Of a DNA stretch of 64,000 nucleotides, positions 1 through 9,738 are shown in pieces. The stretch comes from Pseudomonas syringae KCTC 12500 (GTDB lineage: Bacteria > Pseudomonadota > Gammaproteobacteria > Pseudomonadales > Pseudomonadaceae), in assembly GCF_000507185.2 (NCBI RefSeq), contig NZ_AYTM02000002.1, positions 5,739,501-5,803,500 on the forward strand. The letters are read 5' to 3'. Every line of letters starts with the position of its first letter. Within the stretch, counting starts at the first letter, position 1. Below the pieces are notes generated by a model. That model had not been told where the DNA came from, ran no database searches, and was given only the letters and a program-made list of their open reading frames with translations. Position numbers and translations under genes: made by a program.

Positions 1-74
1 ATTCATCTTCTAACTCAATGTTTTTAAAAGACTAAGATCCGTTTTTTACGAGTATTTCGACCAGATTCAATTTT

Positions 75-101
75 TAGTTATTTTTGTTACCTTGATAACT
101 A
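75..101. promoter_or_regulatory. Inverted repeat upstream of the MFS importer gene
   Basis: Arms TAGTTAT (75-81) and ATAACTA (95-101) are perfect complements separated by 13 bases. They lie about 73 bases upstream of the importer start in an AT-rich leader. This is a plausible operator for an aromatic-responsive regulator. The binding protein is unknown and no promoter boxes were assigned with confidence. Confidence 0.35.
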
Positions 102-173
102 CCTGTCACAACGCCTCGATTGGCGCTAGGGAACAGGCTTTTCTCCACAACAAAAACAACAATGAGGCTTGCC

Positions 174-1394
174 ATGAACAGTCCGTTACGTCGATCGACG
201 CTGACCATTGTCTTGTGTTTTATCGTTGCGCTCATCGAAGGTTTCGACCTGCAAGCTGCCGGAACGGCGGCCGCCGGGTTGCGTCAGACCTTCGCACTTG
301 ATCCGAAAATGATGGGCTGGGTGTTCAGCGCAGGGATCATTGGGCTGCTGCCTGGCGCGTTCTTTGGCGGGTGGATTGCCGATCGCATCGGCCGCAAGAA
401 GATCCTGGTGAGCGCAGTACTGCTGTTCGGGGTCTTTTCGCTGAGCACTGCGTATGTCGAGAGCTTTTCCGGCCTGCTGCTGGTGCGCTTCATGACCGGC
501 CTGGGTCTTGGGGCAGCGCTGCCCAACCTGATTGCCTTGTGCGCCGAAGCCGTCAGCGAACGTCACCGCGGGCTGGCCATCAGCGTCATGTACGCAGGAG
601 TGCCATTGGGTGGTGCCCTGGCGGCGGTCGTGGCCATGTTCACCAGCGAGCACTGGCAGACCACGTTCATCATCGGTGGTCTGGTGCCGCTGCTGGTGGT
701 TCCGCTGATGATCCTGTTGCTGCCCGAGTCCAGCGCTTTCAGACAGCAGACCAGCGCTGGCAGCGTTCGGCATTCAAGCGCCACTGCGTTGTTCGGCGAA
801 GGCCGGGCGCGCACGACGCTGGCCTTGTGGCTCGGTTACTTCTTTACCCTGACCGTGATGTACATGCTGCTCAACTGGCTGCCTTCACTGCTGATCGGTC
901 AGGGTTTCAGCAAGCCGCAGGCGGGCATGGTGCAGATGTTGTTCAACATCGGCGGCGCACTGGGATCGCTGTTGGGCGGGCTGTTGCTCGATCGCTGCAA
1001 TGGTATCAAGGTGGTGCTGTTTGTTTATGCCGGTTTGCTCGCGGCGCTGGCAGGCGTGGGTCTGTCGGTCGGTATCGTACCGATGGCCATTGCCGGGTTT
1101 GCAGCCGGGGTATTTGTCATTGCCGCGCAGTTGGTGCTGTATGCGCTGGCCCCACCCTCCTACCCGACCTCGGTACGCGCCACCGGTGTGGGAGCTGCAG
1201 TGGCCATCGGCCGTCTCGGTTCGGTCGCCGGCCCCCTGGCGGCCGGGCAACTGCTGGGCGCTGGCGCCGGAACCGCCGGCGTACTGCTGGCCACCTCGCC
1301 AGGCCTGGTGATTGCGGCACTGGCGGCGATCACCGTGCTGTCCAGATCAGTCGCCATCGAGAAGCGTGAGCTCAAGGCTGCAGAGTCGAGCTGA
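174..1394 (+). CDS. MFS transporter, aromatic acid:H+ symporter (AAHS, MhpT-like)
   Basis: Inner-membrane 12-helix importer of 406 residues, close to the roughly 400 of MhpT-type 3-hydroxyphenylpropionate and related aromatic-acid permeases. The N-terminal EGFDLQAAG stretch carries the acidic residues of TM1 typical of AAHS carriers. The MFS signature between TM2 and TM3 reads GGWIADRIGRKK. The ATG at 174 is chosen over the upstream TTG at 120 and the ATG at 162 because GAGG lies six bases before it. The next genes run the other way and encode a porin and aromatic alcohol/aldehyde dehydrogenases, which supports an aromatic substrate. The exact ligand cannot be read from the sequence. Confidence 0.8.
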   Translation: MNSPLRRSTLTIVLCFIVALIEGFDLQAAGTAAAGLRQTFALDPKMMGWVFSAGIIGLLPGAFFGGWIADRIGRKKILVSAVLLFGVFSLSTAYVESFSGLLLVRFMTGLGLGAALPNLIALCAEAVSERHRGLAISVMYAGVPLGGALAAVVAMFTSEHWQTTFIIGGLVPLLVVPLMILLLPESSAFRQQTSAGSVRHSSATALFGEGRARTTLALWLGYFFTLTVMYMLLNWLPSLLIGQGFSKPQAGMVQMLFNIGGALGSLLGGLLLDRCNGIKVVLFVYAGLLAALAGVGLSVGIVPMAIAGFAAGVFVIAAQLVLYALAPPSYPTSVRATGVGAAVAIGRLGSVAGPLAAGQLLGAGAGTAGVLLATSPGLVIAALAAITVLSRSVAIEKRELKAAESS

Positions 1395-2049
1395 TCAAGG
1401 CCCTCTTCGCCAACAAGCGAAGCGTCGCCCGGTCCACTCCCACGGCCTCCGGCCAGAATCAAGAGCGGATTTATGTATAACAATGAGCAATCCGTGTCAC
1501 ATCGTTCTGGGGGTTAAGCGAGATTTGTTTTAGATCTCAGGCTGCTTTTTTGATCGCGATGGTACTGTCGACGCAGAGTGCGACGTTAGTGACGGCTGAG
1601 TCCTGGCGCTGATCCGGGGGTAGCCTGGCAGGACGCCAGGCTAGCCGCACCGGGCCCAGGGTGTGTAAAAACGTCACGAGCGAAGGCAAGACAAGGCAAA
1701 AACAGGCGAAAAAGCGGAGTCTAGGTGTTCTAAATGAGCATTTTTCGCCTGTTTTTAACGCAGTATTGCCAAGCGCAGTAGTTTTTACACAGCCTGGGCC
1801 ATGGATGGCCCGTTGCGGCGACCCCCGGATCAGTGTCAGGGCGAAGGAACCCGACGAAGTCGGGCCGGAAACAGGAGCGAGGGGCTTTGGTTACTTTGGC
1901 CCCATCAAAGTAACTCGCCGAGGGGCGAAAAGGTGACCTGAGCCGAACCTCAATCCACCTGACATCGCAGAACCCTTGTGTGACGCAGAGCGTCACGAAC
2001 TGCATTCCAACGCGGAGCGTTGGAACGATAGTCAAAACAATCTCATGCC
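1395..2049. repeat. Repeat-rich intergenic region with several REP-like hairpins
   Basis: No gene is supported in this 655-base gap. It holds a perfect 9-bp hairpin (1621-1643, arms TAGCCTGGC/GCCAGGCTA), a MITE-like element (1652-1801), a 9-bp inverted repeat GTTACTTTG/CAAAGTAAC (1890-1914), and two GC-loop palindromes: GTGACGC-AGA-GCGTCAC (1980-1996) and TTCCAACGC-GGA-GCGTTGGAA (2005-2025). The last types resemble dispersed pseudomonad palindromes. Some may end transcription of the convergent importer and porin genes. Confidence 0.6.
1652..1801. mobile_element. MITE-like palindromic element, about 150 bp
   Basis: The ends form imperfect terminal inverted repeats: GGGCCCAGGGTGTGTAAAAA at 1652-1671 against the complement of 1782-1801, about 19 of 21 matching. 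Inside, AAAAACAGGCGAAAAA (1698-1713) pairs with TTTTTCGCCTGTTTTT (1741-1756), so most of the unit folds into one long hairpin. There is no coding capacity. This is the form of a non-autonomous transposon or a dispersed repeat. No clear target-site duplication was identified. Confidence 0.5.
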
Positions 2050-2997
2050 TTACAGCTTGTGCAGAAAATTCAGCACCACCTTGTTGCCTTCGGTGCGGTT
2101 TTCCGCGCCCTGTTCGAAGTAGCTATTGACCGTCAGCACGTTCTCCTTGTTGAAGGCATATAGGAAGCCGGGGCCAATGGCCCAGACCTTTTCCTTGCGA
2201 CCACTCACATCATGGCCGTCCACCTGGGTATCCGTGAACTGCTTGAGCCAGTAACCGTTGAGCCCCAGCGAAAGTTGTTCGTTAACCGCGTACTGCAACG
2301 TCAGGTTGGCGTGCAGGGCCTGCCCTGCCTGCGTGTCGGAAACATTGCCGAACCCGGCTTGCGGGTCATCATTCTTGCCGTTCCACAAATACATGAAACG
2401 CCCGCTGGCCGACCATTTCGGCGAGAACCAGTAAGTCGCGGCGTAGTACGGGTTGAACGACCAGAAATTGCTGCCGGGGTTGATCGAGCGATTGCGATCG
2501 TAGGCGCCGACCGGAATCGCAATGTCCGCCTCGATACGCTGAGTCAGCAGCGGGCTGCCATCGGCACGGGTGATCGTCGGCAGCTGCAGAAACGGGCCGA
2601 TGACCAAATCGCCGAAACCGGCGCGCGAACTCAGGGCGGTGTTGCCCAGACCGTCATCCACGTCGACATGCGCCAGCGACGTATTGATTGCGGTAATACC
2701 CGGCATGGCACCATTGGCCATTGGCTGACCGACGTAGATGATCTGCGTCGTCACCGCCAGGACATCCACATCCTGTTTGGGAAGTTGCAGTTTGTCGCCA
2801 TTCACGTCATTGAAGCGATTGGCCTTGGCATAGTTCAGATACTCCTCCAGATACCAGCCCGGGCCTGCAGGCGCCGGGGATCCGTCGTAGAAGCTGGTGT
2901 TGCCCAGATTGAGGCCGGGCAAGTCATAGGCGTATGCAGTCGATGACAAGGCGATGAATGATACGGTCGCAACGGTACGCAAGACTGACTTGGGCAT
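2050..2997 (-). CDS. SphA/MetA-type outer-membrane protein (phenol meta-pathway family)
   Basis: A 315-residue protein with a Sec signal peptide, cleaved after about residue 23 (MPKSVLRT...STAYA). The mature part is rich in alternating aromatic and polar beta-strands and ends in a hydrophobic strand (...VLNFLHKL). This is the MetA-pathway-of-phenol-degradation family, thought to form beta-barrels for uptake of hydrophobic aromatics. The ATG at 2997 follows AGGA and is preferred to longer in-frame extensions. It lies downstream of the alcohol and aldehyde dehydrogenase genes on the same strand and is probably co-transcribed from the sigma-54 promoter near 5.5 kb. Confidence 0.75.
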   Translation of the reverse strand: MPKSVLRTVATVSFIALSSTAYAYDLPGLNLGNTSFYDGSPAPAGPGWYLEEYLNYAKANRFNDVNGDKLQLPKQDVDVLAVTTQIIYVGQPMANGAMPGITAINTSLAHVDVDDGLGNTALSSRAGFGDLVIGPFLQLPTITRADGSPLLTQRIEADIAIPVGAYDRNRSINPGSNFWSFNPYYAATYWFSPKWSASGRFMYLWNGKNDDPQAGFGNVSDTQAGQALHANLTLQYAVNEQLSLGLNGYWLKQFTDTQVDGHDVSGRKEKVWAIGPGFLYAFNKENVLTVNSYFEQGAENRTEGNKVVLNFLHKL

Positions 2998-3081
2998 CTT
3001 GTGATTCCTGTACTTATTGTTGTTGTTTTCAAGAGCCCCGACGCCACGAACGCGTCGCCGGGGTTGCAACACGTGCAGCCA

Positions 3082-3849
3082 TTACACGTAGGAAGCGGCC
3101 AACCCTCCATCCACCGGCAAGTTGACACCGTTGATCCAGCGCGACGCGTCGGAACACAGAAACGCAATCACCTCGGCCACCTCATCGGCCAGCGCAGGAC
3201 GCTTCATGTGCAGGCCATCACGGGCGACCCGCTCCTGGCCAACCATGCTGACAAAATCGCCCAGAATCGGCGTGAACACCGGCCCCGGTGCGACGCAGTT
3301 GACGCGTACCGAATGATCGCGAAACCATTCCTGCGACTGCTTGAAGCTCCAGACGATCAGCGCTTCCTTGAAATACTGGTAGCAGGTTTCATGGGCGACC
3401 GGATTGGCCGCCAGCCACTCCTGCCCTTCGCCGTAGCTTTCGGTGGCAGCCAGCGCCTTGTGCAACTCCAGCCTTTCCGGCCACTGCGAACCGAGTATCG
3501 ACGCCACGTTGACGATACTGCCGCCCGACACGATGCGCGGCAACACGCGTTGGGTCAGGTGACGCAGCCCGAGGTAATTGACCTGGGCGACCGCCTGAAC
3601 GGGGGCGGTGCCGGGTACACCGGCGATATTACACAGGCCGTCGATCTGCTTGGGCAAACGCTCGATCAACGCGTCGATACTGCCTGGGTCGGCGAGATCC
3701 GCCTGGAAGAAACTGTCCACGGTCAGTTGCGGTTCATGACGATCGATGCCGATCACTCGGGCACCCTGGAAGCGCGCCACACGTGCCAGCTCAGCGCCGA
3801 TGCCGGATGACACGCCAGTGACGATCAGTGTTTTGTTATTCAGGTTCAT
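3082..3849 (-). CDS. calA: Short-chain dehydrogenase, coniferyl-alcohol dehydrogenase-like
   Basis: A 255-residue classical-type SDR, the same length as Pseudomonas CalA. The N-terminal nucleotide-binding motif is TGVSSGIGAE, followed by NIAG (as CNIAGVPG). The active site shows Ser in NVASILG and Tyr-x3-Lys in CYQYFKEA, with a long insert between them as in the CalA/3-alpha-hydroxysteroid dehydrogenase subgroup. Expected reaction: NAD-dependent oxidation of an aromatic alcohol to the aldehyde. The neighbouring aldehyde dehydrogenase would complete oxidation to the acid. The start at 3849 is chosen over a GTG six bases upstream. The calA symbol is a subgroup assignment; benzyl or another alcohol is also possible. 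Confidence 0.65.
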   Translation of the reverse strand: MNLNNKTLIVTGVSSGIGAELARVARFQGARVIGIDRHEPQLTVDSFFQADLADPGSIDALIERLPKQIDGLCNIAGVPGTAPVQAVAQVNYLGLRHLTQRVLPRIVSGGSIVNVASILGSQWPERLELHKALAATESYGEGQEWLAANPVAHETCYQYFKEALIVWSFKQSQEWFRDHSVRVNCVAPGPVFTPILGDFVSMVGQERVARDGLHMKRPALADEVAEVIAFLCSDASRWINGVNLPVDGGLAASYV

Positions 3850-3935
3850 AGTCACGCGCTCTTATTGTTGTTGGATCACGTTTTGCCATTGAATCAAATC
3901 ACTTGTTGCAGTGAAGCATGGAATATCAGTCAGAC

Positions 3936-5417
3936 TCAGAATGGATAGGCCGGCGCCTGGTTCTTAACTGTCACCCACTGCCATTGGCTGTATTCATCCC
4001 AGTCCGAGGGGCTGCCAGCGCTGCTGCCGTTGCCCGACGCACCGCGCCCGCCGAACGAGTTGACGCACTCATCGGCCACCGTCTGATCATTGATGTGCAG
4101 CATGCCGCACCTGAGTCGGTCGCCAAGCGCCGTCGCGCGGCCGATGTCAGGGGAAATCACCGCAGCCGCCAGGCCATACTCGGAACGATTGGCCAGCTCG
4201 ATGGCTTCCTCGTCCGTGGAAAAACTGACCACAACCGCTACCGGGCCAAAAATCTCTTCGTCGAATGCGCGCATGCCGGGTTTCACGCCGCTGAGCACAG
4301 TCGGTCGATAGAACAGGCCTTCATACTCGCCACCGGTTTCCAGTCGCGCGCCGGCCTGCAGGCTGTCACTGACCACCTGATGCACGTGCTGCAATTGCCG
4401 TTTGTTGATCAGCGGCCCCAGAGCAGCCTCACCGCGTGCCGCGTTACCCACCGTCAGCGCCCGCGCCTTGTCCGCCAGCTTGCGGGTCAGGTCGGCGACA
4501 ATGGACTCATGCACCAGAATCAGCCCGGTGGCCATGCAAATCTGCCCCTGGTGCAGCCAGGCACCAAACGCCGCATTGCTGGCGGCCAGATCAAGGTCGG
4601 CGTCTTCAAGAATCACCAGTGGATTCTTGCCGCCCAGCTCCAGCGACACTTTCTTCAGGTTGCGACCCGCAGCCTCGGCAACCTTGCGTCCGGCCCCGGT
4701 CGAGCCGGTAAAGGTGATCATCTGTACGTTAGTGTCGCGGCACAGCGCTTCGCCAGCATCGGCCGAACCCGGCAGAACGTGCAACAGCCCCTTGGGCAGG
4801 CCGGCTTCCTCGAACAGCCGGGCGATCAGGAAACCGCCGCTGATCGGCGTCTGTGGATCGGGCTTGAGCACCACGGCATTGCCGGCAGCCAGCGCCGGAG
4901 CGACCGAGCGCAGGGACAGTACCAAAGGAAAATTGAACGGCGATATCACCCCCACCACACCGTGCGCAACACGCCGCGCATAGGACAGACGACCTGCCTG
5001 ACTCGGCAGTATCAGGCCATGACCATGGGCCTGCGACAGCATCCCCGCAGCCTGACGCAACAACACGATGGTCTCGTTCACTTCGTGCTGGCCCTTTTGC
5101 AAGCTGCCGCCGGTCTCGCGGGCGAGATACAGGGCCAGTTCATCGAACGCACAGACCGCATGATCGGCGGCCAGAAGAAATATGTCGGCCTTTTCACGCG
5201 GCCCCAGCGCCGCCCAGGCAGGTTGAGCCAGCGCGGCTTCTCGGCAGGCCACGGCGATGTCTGCTGCATCAGCCATGGCTGTGTTCATCAACAGCTCGCC
5301 TGTCGCGGGCTCGATGACGGGCAATGAAGGAGACGAGGAAGGAATCCAGTCGCCATTGAAAACGCATTCGGCTTCAATCGCGCGTTGCAACAGGGGGGTG
5401 CCATCAGACGCTGACAT
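3936..5417 (-). CDS. NAD(P)-dependent aromatic aldehyde dehydrogenase
   Basis: ALDH superfamily, 493 residues. The coenzyme loop is FTGSTGAG (236-243), the general base Glu260 lies in LELGGKNP, and the catalytic Cys294 in GQICMATG. The GQICM variant and overall length fit benzaldehyde/vanillin-type dehydrogenases. It should convert the aldehyde produced by the adjacent SDR to a carboxylic acid. The ATG at 5417 has GGAG at the right distance. A sigma-54 promoter lies about 77 bases upstream, so this is probably the first gene of an ALDH-SDR-porin transcript. The substrate is inferred from context only. Confidence 0.75.
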   Translation of the reverse strand: MSASDGTPLLQRAIEAECVFNGDWIPSSSPSLPVIEPATGELLMNTAMADAADIAVACREAALAQPAWAALGPREKADIFLLAADHAVCAFDELALYLARETGGSLQKGQHEVNETIVLLRQAAGMLSQAHGHGLILPSQAGRLSYARRVAHGVVGVISPFNFPLVLSLRSVAPALAAGNAVVLKPDPQTPISGGFLIARLFEEAGLPKGLLHVLPGSADAGEALCRDTNVQMITFTGSTGAGRKVAEAAGRNLKKVSLELGGKNPLVILEDADLDLAASNAAFGAWLHQGQICMATGLILVHESIVADLTRKLADKARALTVGNAARGEAALGPLINKRQLQHVHQVVSDSLQAGARLETGGEYEGLFYRPTVLSGVKPGMRAFDEEIFGPVAVVVSFSTDEEAIELANRSEYGLAAAVISPDIGRATALGDRLRCGMLHINDQTVADECVNSFGGRGASGNGSSAGSPSDWDEYSQWQWVTVKNQAPAYPF

Positions 5418-5493
5418 ATTAAGACTCCGGCTTTTATGGTTGTAATCGCCTGCCCCTTTTGTAGTGGGAAGCATGCGCCGTACATACGTCAGA

Positions 5494-5507
5494 GCAAAGC
5501 CTGTGCC
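5494..5507 (-). promoter_or_regulatory. Sigma-54 (-24/-12) promoter for the ALDH-SDR-porin operon
   Basis: Read on the minus strand the site is GGCACAGGCTTTGC, matching GGCAC-N5-TTGC with the invariant GG and GC ten bases apart. It lies about 77 bases upstream of the aldehyde dehydrogenase start and opposite a divergent XylR/DmpR-type activator, the expected arrangement for sigma-54 control. Confidence 0.8.
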
Positions 5508-5617
5508 GGGATTGTAATCCGACCATCATGTCATCACTCGACCGCTTTGGGACAAGGGTTTGCGACGATCGCGCTGAAGCGTCGAGCCCCCTCAGTGGAA
5601 ACTCTACGCGGAGGCGC

Positions 5618-5633
5618 TTGTTCATTTGATGAA
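5618..5633. promoter_or_regulatory. Candidate upstream activating sequence for the sigma-54 activator
   Basis: TTGTTCATTTGATGAA differs at three of 16 positions from the TTGATCAATTGATCAA-type palindrome bound by XylR/DmpR-family proteins. Its centre is about 118 bases upstream of the -24 element, a normal distance for a UAS. A weaker TTGATC half-site follows at 5660. Assignment is by resemblance only. Confidence 0.45.
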
Positions 5634-5696
5634 GTTATGTTTATTAATCAAGCCCCGATTTGATCATTTCGACCATCGCCCGGCCGAGGTACACCC

Positions 5697-7460
5697 ATGA
5701 ACAACCCTCACTGCGAGCTGCCCGATCACAGCGTTCCCACCGAGCATTTCTCGCCTCGCGGCGACAGCAGTCAAACGCACGCAGGCGGCTCGCCAACCGC
5801 CGAGGAATTGACCAGTTGCCTGTTCTTTTCGCCTGACGATGGGCGCATCTGGCTCAACGACCAGCGCATGTTGCTGCTGCACACCTCATCGTTCGGCACC
5901 CTGCGCCGCGAGATCATCGAGCGGTTGGGCCAGGAGCAGGCACGCGGGATGTTCACCCGTGCCGGGTATCTGTCTGGCGCGCGTGACGCCCGACTGATTC
6001 GCGAACGCTGGCCACAGGCTGACGCCTCTTCGGCGTTTCGGGCCGGTACGCACTTGCATACCCTGGAAGGCATGACCAAGGTCGAACCGTTGCACTTCAA
6101 ATTCGACGCCGAGTCAGGGTTCTACGAGGGGGAGTTTCTCTGGCATCACTCGTGCGAAGCCGACGAGCATGTCGCAGCCTATGGTATCGGCCAGGACCCG
6201 GTGTGCTGGACCGAAATCGGCTACGCCACCGGATTTGTCAGCGGCCTGTTCGGACAGATGGTGGTTTTCCGCGAAGTCGAATGCCGGGGCATGGGGCATG
6301 CGAGCTGCCGTGTGGTCGGCAAAACCTCGGAACAATGGGGCGATGTCGAACGCGACCTGAGCTACCTGAGAGCGGTCAACTCACCTGCTCCAGTGCACAG
6401 CGCCCCGACGCCAGCAGCGAGCTATGAGGCAAGCCCGCCGACCGCCACTGACCAGCCACTGGTAGGCGCAAGTGCTGCCTTCAATGCGGCCAGCCAGGCG
6501 TTGCAACGAGTGGCGATGACCCCGGCAACCGTATTGATCAGCGGTGAGTCCGGAGTCGGCAAGGAAATGTTCGCCCGCCAGTTGCACCAGCTCAGCCGCA
6601 ACCGCGAAGGCCCGTTCGTGGCGCTCAACTGCGCAGCCATCCCGGACAACCTTATCGAGGCCGAGTTGTTCGGGGTGGAACGAGGGGCTTATACCGGGGC
6701 CACGCACTCCAGACCCGGGCGTTTCGAGCGCGCCAACGGTGGCACGCTGTTTCTCGATGAGATCACCTCGCTAAGCCTTGCCGGGCAAAGCAAGCTGCTG
6801 CGCGCCTTGCAGGAACGGGAAATCGAGCGCGTCGGGGGTGTACACGGCATCAAGGTCAACGTTCGAGTGGTGGCGGCGACCAACGTCGATCTGCGCAAGG
6901 CGGTGGCCGCTGGCGATTTCCGTGAAGACCTGTTCTATCGCCTCAACGTCTACCCGATCGCCCTGCCGCCATTGCGCGAGCGCCGCGATGACATTCCACT
7001 GCTGATCAATTTCTTTCTCAAGCGCTTCTGTCAGGAGTACGGCAGGACGCCGGCCGGATTGACCATGCGCGCGCTGAAAACCCTGCTGGGTTATGACTTT
7101 GCCGGGAATGTACGTGAATTGCAGAACCTGATCGAGCGCGGCCTGATCGCCAGCGACGAAGGCCAGGCCATCGACCTGGTGCATATTTTCCGCAACGAAT
7201 CGTTACCGCGGGACGCCTACTCGCTGAATCACCATGGAGCACTGCGTCAGGCATCGGCTCCTGCCGGACAGCAGGCACCTGCTGCCTCGCTGCTGGACTC
7301 CCTGAATCAGCCGGATCAGGCGTTCTCCATCGACGGCCTCGAACAGCGCCTGATCCAGGAGGCGCTGGACAAGAGCGAAGGCAACCTGGCGGCAGCCTCG
7401 CGCTTGCTGGGCCTGAGCCGCGCCCAGTTTGCCTATCGCCTGAAAAAGCATCAGCCCTGA
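5697..7460 (+). CDS. XylR/DmpR-type sigma-54-dependent aromatic-responsive activator
   Basis: A 587-residue bacterial enhancer-binding protein. Residues about 40-210 form the XylR-N plus V4R effector-sensing region, with Cys153, 170, 196 and 204 in V4R-like positions. A proline-rich linker runs from about 228 to 255. The AAA+ domain has Walker A GESGVGKE (283-290) and GAYTGA (330-335), the sigma-54 contact loop, here with Tyr for the usual Phe. A Fis-type HTH ends the protein ([22 protein letters not shown]). It is divergent from the ALDH operon, which has a -24/-12 promoter. It likely activates that operon when an aromatic alcohol or phenol binds the N-terminal domain. Confidence 0.85.
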   Translation: MNNPHCELPDHSVPTEHFSPRGDSSQTHAGGSPTAEELTSCLFFSPDDGRIWLNDQRMLLLHTSSFGTLRREIIERLGQEQARGMFTRAGYLSGARDARLIRERWPQADASSAFRAGTHLHTLEGMTKVEPLHFKFDAESGFYEGEFLWHHSCEADEHVAAYGIGQDPVCWTEIGYATGFVSGLFGQMVVFREVECRGMGHASCRVVGKTSEQWGDVERDLSYLRAVNSPAPVHSAPTPAASYEASPPTATDQPLVGASAAFNAASQALQRVAMTPATVLISGESGVGKEMFARQLHQLSRNREGPFVALNCAAIPDNLIEAELFGVERGAYTGATHSRPGRFERANGGTLFLDEITSLSLAGQSKLLRALQEREIERVGGVHGIKVNVRVVAATNVDLRKAVAAGDFREDLFYRLNVYPIALPPLRERRDDIPLLINFFLKRFCQEYGRTPAGLTMRALKTLLGYDFAGNVRELQNLIERGLIASDEGQAIDLVHIFRNESLPRDAYSLNHHGALRQASAPAGQQAPAASLLDSLNQPDQAFSIDGLEQRLIQEALDKSEGNLAAASRLLGLSRAQFAYRLKKHQP

Positions 7461-7476
7461 GCAGCCTGACTCAGCG

Positions 7477-7507
7477 GTAACGCGCAGCCGATCCCGCTGC
7501 GCGTTAC
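7477..7507. terminator. Hairpin between the convergent regulator and treS genes
   Basis: Perfect 12-bp arms GTAACGCGCAGC (7477-7488) and GCTGCGCGTTAC (7496-7507) with a 7-base loop. It sits in the 50-base gap between two gene ends, so it may act in both directions. It lacks a strong T-run. Confidence 0.5.
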
Positions 7508-7510
7508 ACC

Positions 7511-9574
7511 TTACAGTGGCAAGGCGCTGACCACGCGTAGGGCCAGCCCTTCGTAGGCGTCCAGGGTGATAGTGAACTCGCCCTGCTCGGTCAGATCGCC
7601 TTCAACACGCTCGTTGATGATGTCGACCACCGGACCCGGCGCGATACCGGGCAGTTGCAGCGTTTCGACGATGGTCTCCGCGCTGAAATTGAGCGCAGTG
7701 ATCTGTGTGCCCTTGCCGGCCGGCAATTCATGGACCATGACCAGCAGCCCTGGATGCTCGACATCCGGAATCAGAATCTGACGGCTTGCGGCGATGTCAT
7801 AAGCGCGGCGCACAGCGAGAATTTTCTTGAGCTGCGAGGCAAACGAATCGGGACGCTGGAGCTGAGTGACCAGGCTGCCGTACAGCGTCTTGGGACGCGG
7901 CATGTCACCCGCAGAAAACTCGGCTTCCGGGTCCAGATCGACCAGATCGTAGGCGCCGCGGTGAACCCAGCGTGTGTCGCCATCCTGCATCAGATGGTCG
8001 ACCTGCTCGGCCGGCAGTGTCAGGGCACCCACAAGGTCCCAACCCGACAGAGCAAACACGCCCGGCTGCATGGCGTTGTACATCACCAGCAGCAGGTGAA
8101 TGTGCTGGATCTGCTGAATGTCGGCATCGGTGATGGTGTTCAGGTCACGAATGCCCAGCGCTGCAGTGATGATGCTCGCCGTGGTGCAAGAGACGCCGTT
8201 GGTGACGAACTTGCGGTTGTACGGCGCATGTTCGCCGGACAGCTTTTCGTACATCTCCTCACGGATGTGCTCGCGCAGGATGTTGCCCGGGAACGTCTGG
8301 CCCTGGTAATGGAAAGTATCGTGGGCGTGCAGCGTCCAGAAGTGCACCAGTTCCAGGGTCAGTTCATCGTGGTTCTGCAAGGCATGGATCAACGACGCCG
8401 GATCGATGCCATAGGCATGTACCTGACGCAGCATCAGGCGCAGGAACTCGGTGGTGCCGGTCAGCAGCGCGTGCTGATAGGCCGGCCGGGTAATGAAGTC
8501 GTAGGACAGATCCGCGCCACCCTGCCCCATGGAGGCAATGTCATCGATGGTCAGGTTCAGCTCCTGGAAGCTGAAGCCGCCCGCCTTGCGGATCGCACCG
8601 GCCAAAAGCTGGTTGCCGGTGATCGACAGCGGATGGCTTTCCGACCAGGCGGTACCCTCGGCGCGACGCTCGACACCAAGGAAGCCGTTGGCGTCCAGAC
8701 GCAATACGCGGGCGCCCATGACATCGATGGCGTGCAGCGCGTCGCCGATGATCATCTGCTGCGCGGCAAAGCTGGGGTCCAGCCAGTTCAGGGAGGGCTG
8801 GCCGTCCTTGAAATAATGCAGGTAAACCCAACGGCGGGCCTTGCCATCAACGCCCTGTACCACGTCAGTGGCGCTCCAGTCGGTTTCCTTGACCCCAGGC
8901 TCGAAGAAAATTACCCGCTGCAACTGGCCGACGATGTAATGCTTGTCGCGCAGCTGATCCACCACATCGGGCATCAGGTTGACAGCATCGCGGCCCGCAG
9001 GCACTTCAGGCAACAGTTGCCAGTCTTCCTCACGGATCTCGACCATGTGGAACAGACCGGGGTAATCCTCGTACGCCATCTCGGCCAGGCGGAAGTCAGC
9101 GCCCTTGCCGGTGTGCGACGGGATGATGTCGTCGATGATCACCGCGTTGTGCGCTGCGGCAATGCGCGTCAGGCTCAACAACTGCGCCTCGGTACCCAGG
9201 TCCGGGTCGATGCCGAAACTGATGCGGTCGAAGTTGCCATCGATACTTGGCGTGCGCTCGCGGCCCTGCAAGCCGCCGGAAAGCTTCAGCGGCCCGTTGT
9301 GAATGCCCTGAATGCCGATTTCCGACAGTGCATGCCAGAGGGTCTCATCCCCCAGCGCTTCGAGCACCGAGCCGCCTTCGCGGGTGACGATGGAGGCCGG
9401 GTAGGCGGTAAACCAGACCGAGGCGATAGCGGAGGCGTCTCTGGGACGTGCAAGGGCGAAAGGACGCTGCCAGAGCCTGCCCTGCCCCGAATAGGTCTTG
9501 GCGCGCTGTCTTGCGGCGTTCAGCATCGATTGCTCGACCAGCCAGTCCACGTACTGCTTGTCCGGTATCGTCAT
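7511..9574 (-). CDS. treS: Trehalose synthase (maltose alpha-D-glucosyltransferase, GH13)
   Basis: A 687-residue cytoplasmic GH13 enzyme that interconverts maltose and trehalose. Length and sequence character agree closely with the Pseudomonas stutzeri-type trehalose synthase (about 689 residues), a shorter and distinct branch from the mycobacterial TreS. Catalytic residues: nucleophile Asp294 (LRLDANG), acid/base Glu338 (SFQELN) and transition-state Asp403 (NHDELT). A C-terminal beta domain covers roughly 590-687. It is not in an obvious operon; the broken LysR gene lies upstream on the same strand. Trehalose supports osmotic and desiccation tolerance in plant-associated pseudomonads. Confidence 0.92.
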   Translation of the reverse strand: MTIPDKQYVDWLVEQSMLNAARQRAKTYSGQGRLWQRPFALARPRDASAIASVWFTAYPASIVTREGGSVLEALGDETLWHALSEIGIQGIHNGPLKLSGGLQGRERTPSIDGNFDRISFGIDPDLGTEAQLLSLTRIAAAHNAVIIDDIIPSHTGKGADFRLAEMAYEDYPGLFHMVEIREEDWQLLPEVPAGRDAVNLMPDVVDQLRDKHYIVGQLQRVIFFEPGVKETDWSATDVVQGVDGKARRWVYLHYFKDGQPSLNWLDPSFAAQQMIIGDALHAIDVMGARVLRLDANGFLGVERRAEGTAWSESHPLSITGNQLLAGAIRKAGGFSFQELNLTIDDIASMGQGGADLSYDFITRPAYQHALLTGTTEFLRLMLRQVHAYGIDPASLIHALQNHDELTLELVHFWTLHAHDTFHYQGQTFPGNILREHIREEMYEKLSGEHAPYNRKFVTNGVSCTTASIITAALGIRDLNTITDADIQQIQHIHLLLVMYNAMQPGVFALSGWDLVGALTLPAEQVDHLMQDGDTRWVHRGAYDLVDLDPEAEFSAGDMPRPKTLYGSLVTQLQRPDSFASQLKKILAVRRAYDIAASRQILIPDVEHPGLLVMVHELPAGKGTQITALNFSAETIVETLQLPGIAPGPVVDIINERVEGDLTEQGEFTITLDAYEGLALRVVSALPL

Positions 9575-9611
9575 AGCGTTCAGTCTTCCTCTCGAATCGG
9601 CGACCTGAGAC

Positions 9612-9627
9612 GCCCCGCGTGCGGGGC
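9612..9627. repeat. Short GC-rich hairpin between the LysR pseudogene and treS
   Basis: Perfect 7-bp arms GCCCCGC/GCGGGGC with a 2-base loop lie 38 bases upstream of treS. There is no T-run. It could end transcription from the LysR remnant or act as a REP-like unit. Confidence 0.35.
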
Positions 9628-9738
9628 ATCCTGAATGTATTGCTTACGGATATGAGCCTTGCCGGCCCGATTCGTTGCATTCATATCGTAGTCAAACGCT
9701 CGTTGAGGGCACTCTGACAGCGTTTTACGACATATTCC

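Noticed and set aside
1661..2035. Two short opposed frames in the importer-porin gap
   Set aside because: They lie entirely in palindromic repeat sequence and have no RBS.
3001..3810. Plus-strand frame opposite the SDR gene
   Set aside because: It is a GC-rich third-position shadow of a clear SDR with active-site residues.
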